Positions 55,326 to 64,000 of a stretch of DNA of 64,000 bases are shown piece by piece. Numbering within the stretch: the first letter of the stretch is position 1; the number at the start of each line of letters is the position of its first letter. Made by a program: the position numbers and the translations under genes. The notes under the pieces were generated by a model, which was not told where the DNA came from, made no database searches, and saw only the letters and a program-made list of their open reading frames with translations. The DNA lies in NCBI RefSeq assembly GCF_021740465.1, contig NZ_JAIOZR010000009.1, forward strand, positions 23,018-87,017, written 5' to 3'. The stretch comes from Chlorobium sp. (GTDB lineage: Bacteria > Bacteroidota > Chlorobiia > Chlorobiales > Chlorobiaceae).

Positions 55326-56160
55326 ACCCGGCCTGATGCAGGCAGCCGTAGAAAAACTGCGCCTGAACCGGCAACGCATCGCCGTTGTCATGACCATGGG
55401 AGCGCTCCACGAGGGCCATCTCAGTCTGGTGGAAAAAGCCCGCAGCATCGCGGGAACGGTCATCATGACCATTTTCGTCAATCCGAAACAGTTCGGCCCG
55501 GATGAGGATTTCCACCGCTATCCGAGACCGTTCGAGCAGGACGCCGCACATGCGAAGGCCGCGGGCGTCGATTACCTTTTCGCCCCTTCCCCCGAGGCCG
55601 TCTATCCGGAAGGTTTCCAGACCACGATTCATGCAGGAGCCATCGCAGAAGGATTCGAAGGCACCAAACGTCCCGGACATTTCAACGGAGTCGCGACCGT
55701 CGTCACGAAACTCCTGCAGATCACCAAACCCCATGCGGCCATATTCGGGGAAAAGGATGCCCAGCAGCTTGCCGTAATCCTCCGGATGGTGCGCGATCTG
55801 AATATCGATGTCGATATCGTTTCGTCACCTGTCGTACGGGAGAAAAGTGGTCTTGCGGTGAGTTCCAGAAACATCTATCTCTCCAGGGAACAGAGGGAAT
55901 CGGCATCGGTGCTTTTCAGGGGCATACGGCAGGCCGGCATGGAACTTGAAAAAAAGCGTACCGACCTTGCGGCTATCGCCGAGGAGATCAGAGCGATGAT
56001 CGAGCGTGAACCCGAATGCCGGCCGGACTATGTCAGTTTCGTCGATGACCGGAGCTTCATTACCGCTGAAACGGCCGAACCGGAAAGGGAGTACCGGCTC
56101 CTGATTGCAGCCTGGGCCGGAACCGTCCGGCTGATCGACAACCGTCTGTTCAAAACGTGA
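55309..56160 (+). CDS. panC: Pantothenate synthetase
   Basis: A 283-residue ligase that joins pantoate and beta-alanine with ATP. HIGH-like motif MGALHEGH (30-37), the [13 protein letters not shown] stretch, FGEKDAQQL and VSSRNIYLS (KMSKS equivalent) are all present. ATG 55309 is preceded by GAGGA and lies inside the end of rsmI; the frame open to 55237 is a shadow. Pantothenate leads to CoA, the donor for the phosphopantetheinyl transferase at 4171. Confidence 0.96.
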   Translation: MQIITEPGLMQAAVEKLRLNRQRIAVVMTMGALHEGHLSLVEKARSIAGTVIMTIFVNPKQFGPDEDFHRYPRPFEQDAAHAKAAGVDYLFAPSPEAVYPEGFQTTIHAGAIAEGFEGTKRPGHFNGVATVVTKLLQITKPHAAIFGEKDAQQLAVILRMVRDLNIDVDIVSSPVVREKSGLAVSSRNIYLSREQRESASVLFRGIRQAGMELEKKRTDLAAIAEEIRAMIEREPECRPDYVSFVDDRSFITAETAEPEREYRLLIAAWAGTVRLIDNRLFKT

Positions 56161-56330
56161 GGGGCACCCCCGAAAGCAGGTTACCTTGAAACACTTTTTT
56201 TATTATATTGAAGGATTGATTGTTTTTCTGTTCCGCTGCCGGAACAAACGACAGAACCCGGAAGGCGGCTCATCGAGGCTATGCAAAGGAGATGGGGAAC
56301 ACTTTTATCACTAATTTTCAAACGATTTCC

Positions 56331-58532
56331 ATGATTATCAACAAAGTAATTGATCTTGGCCAGGGAAAAATAATCTCGATCGAAACCGGTAAAATGGCAA
56401 AACAGGCTGACGGCTCCGCAGTTGTCCGCCTTGGCGACACGATGGTGCTTGCGACGGTCGTCTCCAGCAAAACACCTCCCTCCCCTAATCAGGACTACTT
56501 TCCGCTCCAGGTCGAATACCGCGAAAAATATTCCGCTGCCGGCAAATTCCCCGGAGGCTTCTTCAAGCGCGAAAGCCGCCCCTCCGAAAAGGAAATTCTG
56601 TCAGCCCGTCTGATTGACCGGGCTCTCCGTCCGCTCTTTCCCGACGGCTACTATTATGAAACCCAGGTTATCGTATCGGTTATCTCTTCCGATCAGCTGA
56701 ACGATTCCGACGTGCTCGGCGGCATTGCAGCCTCGGCTGCCATCATGGTTTCCGATATCCCCTTCCCGAACGCCATGTCCGAAGTGCGCGTCGGAAGGAT
56801 CAACGGCGAGTTCATCGTCAACCCCGACATCAACGAGCTGCAGAAAAGCGACCTTGACATCTGCATCGGCGGCACAGCCCATACTGTCTGCATGCTTGAA
56901 GGAGAGATGAAGGAAATTTCCGAGACGGAAATGCTCGAAGCCATAAAATTCGGCCACGACGCCATCCGCAGAATCTGTGCTGTCCAGGATGAGATGGCTG
57001 CTGAAATCGCCAGGGCAAAACGGCCGTTCACTCCGGTTGCCGTACCTCTGGAGCTTACGGAGAAAGTCCGCCAGCTCTGTGAACAGCGTCTGAAGGAACT
57101 CGCCTACAACCCGCTCGCAAAAGAGATTCGCGCATCGGAAACCGCGCTTATCTACAACGAAACCCTGAAAGCCGCGCTCGATCACTTCAAGGAAGCCTTC
57201 CAGAGCGAAGAGATAGAAGCCGACCCGGCAAAAGCCCTCTGCACCAACGAACATATCATCAAGGACGAGATCCACTCGATCGAGAAAAAAGTCATGCGCC
57301 GCATGATTCTCGACGACGGCAAGCGCCTTGACGGCAGAAGCCTCGAACAGGTTCGCCCCATCAGTATCGAACTCGGCGTCATTCCGAGAGCGCACGGATC
57401 GGCCCTCTTCACCCGCGGCGAAACACAGGCGCTCGTTACGGTCACACTCGGCACGAAAAAAGACGCCCAGTCGGTCGATACCCTTACCGACACCGCCGAC
57501 AAGCGGTTCATGCTGCACTACAACTTCCCTCCCTTCTCGGTCGGCGAAACCGGCCGCATGGGCGGAACCAGCCGCAGGGAGATCGGTCACGGCAACCTTG
57601 CAGAACGGGCAATCAGGATGGTCGCACCTTCGGAACAGGAGTTCCCCTACACGGTCAGGATCGTTTCCGACATTCTCGAGTCGAACGGCTCGTCCTCCAT
57701 GGCCTCGGTATGCGGCGGTACGCTTGCCCTCATGGACGGCGGTGTTCCCATCAGAAAACCGGTTTCCGGCATAGCCATGGGACTTATCAAGGATGGCTCC
57801 GAATACGCGGTGCTTTCGGATATTCTCGGCAATGAGGACCATCTCGGCGACATGGACTTCAAGGTGTCCGGTACCGCAGACGGCATTACCGCCTGCCAGA
57901 TGGACATCAAAATCGACGGCCTCGACTACCACATTCTTGAAAACGCTCTCGAACAGGCCCGCAAAGGACGGCTCCACATTCTCGGCAAAATGGAAGAGGC
58001 CATTCCTGCTTCCCGTGAGGAACTGGCCGCCTACGCACCGAGACTCACCACCATCCAGATTCCGGTTGACGCCATCGGCCTCATTATCGGCAAGGGCGGA
58101 GAGACCATCCGCAGCATCACCGAAGAGACCGGCGCCGAAATCAATATCGAGGACGACGGAACCGTGACCATCGCCTGTTCGAACGTCGAAGGCACCCACG
58201 CCGCCCTTGCCACCATAAAGACCCTCCTGGCCAAACCCGAAGTCGGCACGACCTACCTCGGCAAGGTTCGCGACATACGCGATGAGCTTGGCGCCTTTGT
58301 TGAATTCCTTCCGAAAACCGACGGACTTGTTCACATTTCGGAAATATCGGCAACAGAACGGGTCGCCAAAGTAAGTGACCATCTTAAAATCGGTGACCGC
58401 ATAAAGGTCAAGCTGGTTGATGTCCGCAAGGATCCCCGTACCGGTAAAACCCGCTTCGCGCTCTCAATGAGAGCGGTCGAAATCGACGCGGCCAACGGTG
58501 CTACACAAGAGAACAACAAGGAAAACCAGTAG
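56331..58532 (+). CDS. pnp: Polynucleotide phosphorylase
   Basis: A 733-residue phosphorolytic 3'-5' exoribonuclease. It has two RNase PH domains (1-220 and 310-540), separated by the all-alpha domain, then a KH domain ([20 protein letters not shown]) and an S1 domain ([20 protein letters not shown]). Active-site stretches such as [20 protein letters not shown] are intact. I chose ATG 56331 because it gives the standard N-terminus; ATG 56292 is preceded by a too-close AAGGAG. A strong terminator follows. Confidence 0.95.
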   Translation: MIINKVIDLGQGKIISIETGKMAKQADGSAVVRLGDTMVLATVVSSKTPPSPNQDYFPLQVEYREKYSAAGKFPGGFFKRESRPSEKEILSARLIDRALRPLFPDGYYYETQVIVSVISSDQLNDSDVLGGIAASAAIMVSDIPFPNAMSEVRVGRINGEFIVNPDINELQKSDLDICIGGTAHTVCMLEGEMKEISETEMLEAIKFGHDAIRRICAVQDEMAAEIARAKRPFTPVAVPLELTEKVRQLCEQRLKELAYNPLAKEIRASETALIYNETLKAALDHFKEAFQSEEIEADPAKALCTNEHIIKDEIHSIEKKVMRRMILDDGKRLDGRSLEQVRPISIELGVIPRAHGSALFTRGETQALVTVTLGTKKDAQSVDTLTDTADKRFMLHYNFPPFSVGETGRMGGTSRREIGHGNLAERAIRMVAPSEQEFPYTVRIVSDILESNGSSSMASVCGGTLALMDGGVPIRKPVSGIAMGLIKDGSEYAVLSDILGNEDHLGDMDFKVSGTADGITACQMDIKIDGLDYHILENALEQARKGRLHILGKMEEAIPASREELAAYAPRLTTIQIPVDAIGLIIGKGGETIRSITEETGAEINIEDDGTVTIACSNVEGTHAALATIKTLLAKPEVGTTYLGKVRDIRDELGAFVEFLPKTDGLVHISEISATERVAKVSDHLKIGDRIKVKLVDVRKDPRTGKTRFALSMRAVEIDAANGATQENNKENQ

Positions 58533-58550
58533 AGAAAAATCTGCGCACCA

Positions 58551-58586
58551 AAAGCAGTGCAGGCCGTCCTGCACTGCTTTTTTTTT
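58551..58586 (+). terminator. Rho-independent terminator after pnp
   Basis: Perfect 13-bp stem AAAGCAGTGCAGG/CCTGCACTGCTTT with a 4-base loop, extended by a run of nine T in total. Confidence 0.9.
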
Positions 58587-58683
58587 AGGAACCCCGTTTT
58601 TTCGGCGGACGGCTATTCATATTTTCAGCATACTTTTTATGCTTACGAAAGCAAAAACAGGAATTTGAAGAGAAAAGAAAATC

Positions 58684-61101
58684 ATGCGGTACGATTTTTC
58701 AGCGATCGAGAAAAAATGGCAGGCGACGTGGCAGGAAAACGACACATTCGGTACAGGTGAAGAGCATGACAGGCCAAAATACTACGTGCTCGACATGTTC
58801 CCCTACCCAAGCGGGTCGGGCCTGCATGTAGGGCATCTGGAAGGGTACACCGCTTCGGACATTATCGCCCGGTACAAACGCAGCAAAGGTTTCAACGTGC
58901 TTCACCCGATGGGCTGGGACGCATTCGGGCTTCCAGCCGAGCAGTACGCCATCAAAACCGGCACGCATCCAAAAACGACGACCGAAAACAATATCCGCAG
59001 TTTCAGGGAAACCCTCCAGGCAATGGGCTTTTCCTACGACTGGTCACGCGAGATCAATACAACCGACCCAACCTACTTCAAATGGACCCAGTGGATTTTT
59101 CTGCGCCTCCATGACATGGGGCTCGCCTACATGTCGGATGTGGACGTCAACTGGTGCCCGGAGCTCAAAACCGTGCTTGCCAACGAAGAGGTGGACGAAA
59201 AGATTGCCGAAGGACATACGGTAGTGCGCCGCCCGCTGCGACAGTGGGTGCTGAAAATCACGGCTTATGCCGAACGGCTGCTGGCCGACCTCGACCTGCT
59301 CGACTGGCCGGAGAACGTCAAGCAGATGCAACGAAACTGGATCGGACGCTCCGAAGGCGTGGAAATCGATTTCAAACTGCGCTGTCACGGTAAAAACCTC
59401 CGGGTCTACACCACACGTCCCGATACCCTCTTCGGCGCGACCTATCTGGTGGTCTCTCCCGAACACCCGCTGGCCGAAAAACTCGCCACTGCGGACAACC
59501 TCAAGGAAGTCAAAGCCTACATCGGCCGCGCGAAGTTAAAAACAGAACTTGAGCGCACCGGGCTGCAGAAAGAAAAAACCGGTGTCTTCACCGGCTCCTA
59601 CGCCATCAACCCCGCCACCGGAGAGCCGCTTCCGGTCTGGATTTCGGATTTCGTGCTCACAAGCTACGGTACGGGAGCCATCATGTCGGTCCCGGCCCAC
59701 GACAGCCGCGACTGGGAGTTCGCAAAAAAATTCAACCTGCCCATCATCGAGGTCATCAAAAGCCCTCATGATGTCAACGAAGCTGTTTTCGAGGGAAAAG
59801 AGAGCGTCCCGGTCAACTCCTCAAACAGCGAAATCAGCATAGACGGACTGCTCTTCAGGGATGCGTTCGACCGCATGGCCTCGTGGCTCGAAAGCAGAGG
59901 CGCCGGAAAGCGCACCGTCAACTACAGACTCCGCGACTGGATTTTCAGCCGCCAGCGATACTGGGGCGAGCCCATTCCGGTAAAACACTATGAAGACGGC
60001 ACGCTGCGCACCGAAACCAGCCTGCCGCTCACACTTCCGGAAGTCGAGGCCTATCAGCCCTCCGAAACCGGCGAATCGCCGCTTGCCACCATCCACGACT
60101 GGCTGTACGGAACCGATGAGCATGGCGCATTCAGAAGGGAAACCAACACCATGCCGCAATGGGCCGGAAGCTGCTGGTACTACCTCCGCTTCATCGACCC
60201 GCAAAACAGCGAAAAGCTGATCGATCCGGAGAAGGAGCGGTACTGGATGAACGTCGATCTCTATATCGGAGGAGCCGAACATGCCGTGCTGCACCTGCTT
60301 TATGCCCGTTTCTGGCACAAGGTGCTTTTCGACCTGGGCGTGGTCTCCACCCCGGAACCGTTCCGGAAACTCTTCAATCAGGGAATGATCCTCGGCGAGG
60401 ACAATGAAAAAATGTCCAAATCGAGGGGCAACGTCATCCCTGCCGACCATGTACTGAAAACCTACGGCGCTGATGCCGTCAGACTCTACGAAATGTTCCT
60501 CGGACCTCTCGAACAGGTCAAGCCCTGGAACACCAACGGCATCGAAGGGATCAGTCGTTTTCTCGGCAAGGTATGGCGACTCGTCTGGCCGGAACAGGAA
60601 GGCTCCATTGCTGAACTGTCCGGAGAGGCTATGCCCGAAGATCTGCTGCGGCGCATGCATAAAACCATCAGAAAAGTAGGAGAAGACACCGAGGCCCTCA
60701 AGTTCAATACCGCCATAGCCGAAATGATGGTGTTCGTCAATGAACTGCAGCGCAGCGGACTGCGCAGCAAAGAGGCAGTTGAAACCCTGCTTCTGCTGCT
60801 TGCACCCTATGCACCGCATATTACCGAAGAGCTATGGCAGGCACTTGGCCACGGCGGATCGATAAGCCGTGAACGGTTCCCGGCATACGACTCCGGCCTG
60901 TCCACAGACACCGTTGTCGAAATTGCCGTTCAGGTCAACGGAAAGCTCCGGGGAACATTCAACGCTGCTGCCGGCACGGAGAAAGAGATAATTCTCGACC
61001 AGGCAAAACGCGTCGAATCGGTCGTTAAATTCCTCGAAGGAAAGACAATTGTCCGGGAAATCACGGTTCCCGACAAGCTTGTAAACTTTGCTGTAAAATA
61101 G
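58684..61101 (+). CDS. leuS: Leucyl-tRNA synthetase
   Basis: An 805-residue class Ia synthetase. The signature HIGH is HVGH (48-51; GSGLHVGHLEG) and KMSKS is intact at about 576 (NEKMSKSRGN). The CP1 editing domain (about 220-400) carries TTRPDTLFGATYLVVSPEHP, which holds the editing site. Length is normal (805-860). ATG 58684 is preceded by an A/G-rich AAGAGAAAAG. Confidence 0.97.
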   Translation: MRYDFSAIEKKWQATWQENDTFGTGEEHDRPKYYVLDMFPYPSGSGLHVGHLEGYTASDIIARYKRSKGFNVLHPMGWDAFGLPAEQYAIKTGTHPKTTTENNIRSFRETLQAMGFSYDWSREINTTDPTYFKWTQWIFLRLHDMGLAYMSDVDVNWCPELKTVLANEEVDEKIAEGHTVVRRPLRQWVLKITAYAERLLADLDLLDWPENVKQMQRNWIGRSEGVEIDFKLRCHGKNLRVYTTRPDTLFGATYLVVSPEHPLAEKLATADNLKEVKAYIGRAKLKTELERTGLQKEKTGVFTGSYAINPATGEPLPVWISDFVLTSYGTGAIMSVPAHDSRDWEFAKKFNLPIIEVIKSPHDVNEAVFEGKESVPVNSSNSEISIDGLLFRDAFDRMASWLESRGAGKRTVNYRLRDWIFSRQRYWGEPIPVKHYEDGTLRTETSLPLTLPEVEAYQPSETGESPLATIHDWLYGTDEHGAFRRETNTMPQWAGSCWYYLRFIDPQNSEKLIDPEKERYWMNVDLYIGGAEHAVLHLLYARFWHKVLFDLGVVSTPEPFRKLFNQGMILGEDNEKMSKSRGNVIPADHVLKTYGADAVRLYEMFLGPLEQVKPWNTNGIEGISRFLGKVWRLVWPEQEGSIAELSGEAMPEDLLRRMHKTIRKVGEDTEALKFNTAIAEMMVFVNELQRSGLRSKEAVETLLLLLAPYAPHITEELWQALGHGGSISRERFPAYDSGLSTDTVVEIAVQVNGKLRGTFNAAAGTEKEIILDQAKRVESVVKFLEGKTIVREITVPDKLVNFAVK

Positions 61102-61146
61102 GCGAAAAGAAACTACAGGAATGTCATATAGTACCGGTAACAATTA

Positions 61147-61175
61147 TTGATAACTATTCTTTTTTTATGTAAAAT
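61147..61175 (+). promoter_or_regulatory. Probable promoter of acs
   Basis: TTGATA (61147-61152) and TAAAAT (61170-61175) with 17 bp spacing; five of six bases match consensus at each site. The start codon is 121 bp beyond the -10, so a leader of about 115 bases is expected. Confidence 0.55.
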
Positions 61176-61295
61176 CAGGATTGTGCATGCACTCGCTATC
61201 CGAGCCTGTAATTTCCGCCGCCACCGTTCAATCTTGCTGTTCACTTACCTGTGATGTAGATATTCTTTTTCAGTTAACCCATAAAAACCGGATCA

Positions 61296-63272
<1,977 letters not shown>

Positions 63273-63301
63273 TCACCTGGAACGCCTTGCCGCATAAACA
63301 G

Positions 63302-63332
63302 GAAGCGCAGCCCGAAAAGCTGCGCTTCGCTG
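63302..63332 (+). terminator. Terminator after acs
   Basis: Stem GAAGCGCAGC/GCTGCGCTTC (10 bp) with a 7-base loop (CCGAAAA), followed by GCTGTTTTG. The T-run is interrupted. Confidence 0.65.
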
Positions 63333-63377
63333 TTTTGTGACGCTTTGCAAATAAAAACCTGCGACCAATACCGATGT

Positions 63378-63680
63378 TCAGGAATCGGCGACGAACCGTT
63401 CAACAGCCGACACAATGCTCTCGAAATCATCCGGCGATACCCCCGAAAACAGTACCTTCTGCGGGTAGATCATCACATTGGGTCCCGTGGTGCAAAGCCC
63501 CATGCAGCCGGACGCTGAAACCCTCACCTTTCCTTTCCACCCTTTCTCGTCAACAGCCCGCTTCAAGGCCTCTTTTACGGGCAGACTGCCGTCGTCCGCA
63601 CATGATTTTCTTTCTCCGCCACGATCATTGGTACAGACAAAAACATGAACGACGTAGGGAGATTCATGTTGAACAGCCAT
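63378..63680 (-). CDS. Thioredoxin-fold [2Fe-2S] ferredoxin
   Basis: A 100-residue ferredoxin of the TRX-like/NuoE-related type. Four cysteines, C16-x10-C27 and C59-x3-C63 (SGCMGLCTTGP), are spaced as in Aquifex and clostridial-type [2Fe-2S] proteins. It would carry a single electron in the cytoplasm, but its partner is unknown. Start ATG 63680. Confidence 0.88.
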   Translation of the reverse strand: MAVQHESPYVVHVFVCTNDRGGERKSCADDGSLPVKEALKRAVDEKGWKGKVRVSASGCMGLCTTGPNVMIYPQKVLFSGVSPDDFESIVSAVERFVADS

Positions 63681-63861
63681 GATGCACGATCCTTGTCATT
63701 TACTTATTTCCCTGAACCATCGGGCCTTATTGCAAACCGTCCTTTTCCCGACGCGGCTTTCGCCAGAACCATTACAGACATAAAGCCGAATCAGGACGAA
63801 TAAGGGCACATTGTCCGGAACCGACCAACCCGAGCAATTGGGGCGCGTAACAACTTTTTTT

Positions 63862-64000
63862 GGGCTCCTCGCTGTTTCAAGTGGGTGATGATATCAGAAG
63901 CGTATATTGTGGTGTAACCAACTAAGCCAGTAACCAGTACGCTCATGAACGACCTTACCCTTTTTCAGATGGCCTTGGGACTTGAGTCCCCATGGTATGT
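63862..64000 (+). mobile_element. Left end of an ISL3-family insertion (runs off the window)
   Basis: The terminal sequence GGGCTCCTCGCTGTTTCAAG at about 63862-63881 resembles ISL3 left ends (GGCTC-T-C...TTTC). A transposase starts 83 bp inside it. The right end is outside the window, so only the left border is given. Confidence 0.6.
63945..64000 (+). CDS. ISL3-family transposase, N-terminal fragment
   Basis: The first 18 codons read MNDLTLFQMALGLESPWY, a start well known from ISL3 transposases (LFxxALGLxxPWxV). The gene is cut by the window end, so integrity cannot be judged. Confidence 0.65.
   Translation, partial: MNDLTLFQMALGLESPWY

Noticed and set aside
56601..58382. 593-codon open frame on the minus strand across pnp
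   Set aside because: It is the antisense of a fully conserved pnp gene. Its translation has no domain and the frame is open because of GC-rich codons in the sense gene.

Overview
The window looks like a chromosomal segment of a green sulfur bacterium (Chlorobiaceae). The diagnostic genes are pscC (reaction-centre cytochrome c, 44299-45000, minus strand), a bacteriochlorophyll/chlorophyll synthase of the UbiA type (19429-20421), pyruvate:ferredoxin oxidoreductase (30464-34024), PEP carboxylase (45452-48220) and acetyl-CoA synthetase (61296-63272). Together these fit an anaerobic phototroph with reductive TCA-type carbon fixation. No rRNA, tRNA or CRISPR array was found.

Layout. 1-2945: a surface-glycan cassette (GT2 glycosyltransferase, acyltransferase-3, GT25). 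2946-10155: an accessory zone, visibly more AT-rich in its gaps, with an IS200-type insertion, a decayed IS5-like transposase, a broken IS630 element and a GT25 stub. These surround an Sfp-type phosphopantetheinyl transferase and an 884-residue adenylation/carrier/acyltransferase-3 fusion, followed by a WecG/TagA glycosyltransferase. 11573-16572: purU, then four overlapping genes (PAP2 phosphatase, ArnT-like transferase, polyprenyl-phosphate sugar synthase, YbhN-like membrane protein) that look like a lipid-linked sugar module. 16606-30178: housekeeping genes (cutA, aminopeptidase P, trpD, bchG, rpmB, rnhA, tilS, psd, tatA, recN, dapA, gcvPA, gcvH, rlmB). 30464-34024: por. 34108-43720: nine minus-strand genes running methyltransferase, unknown, xer recombinase, hpf, hprK, peptide-ABC binding protein, permease, ruvB, TPR lipoprotein. 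43864-56160: queF, pscC, ppc, comM, an OM porin, sppA, oppF, rsmI, panC. 56331-63680: pnp, leuS, acs and a thioredoxin-fold ferredoxin. The last 140 bases are the left end of an ISL3-family element.

How it fits together. Por, PEP carboxylase and acetyl-CoA synthetase supply and consume acetyl-CoA, pyruvate and PEP around the reductive TCA cycle. PscC and BchG belong to the photosynthetic apparatus. The two glycan modules (1-10977 and 12600-16572) are the accessory, envelope-facing part. The most unusual object is the adenylation-carrier-AT3 fusion with its own activating transferase: a possible single-chain, Dlt-like machine for putting an activated acid on an envelope glycan. A dispersed non-coding repeat (29334-29413 and 45320-45430), one copy of which lies in the predicted ppc leader, is a second feature not explained by the genes.
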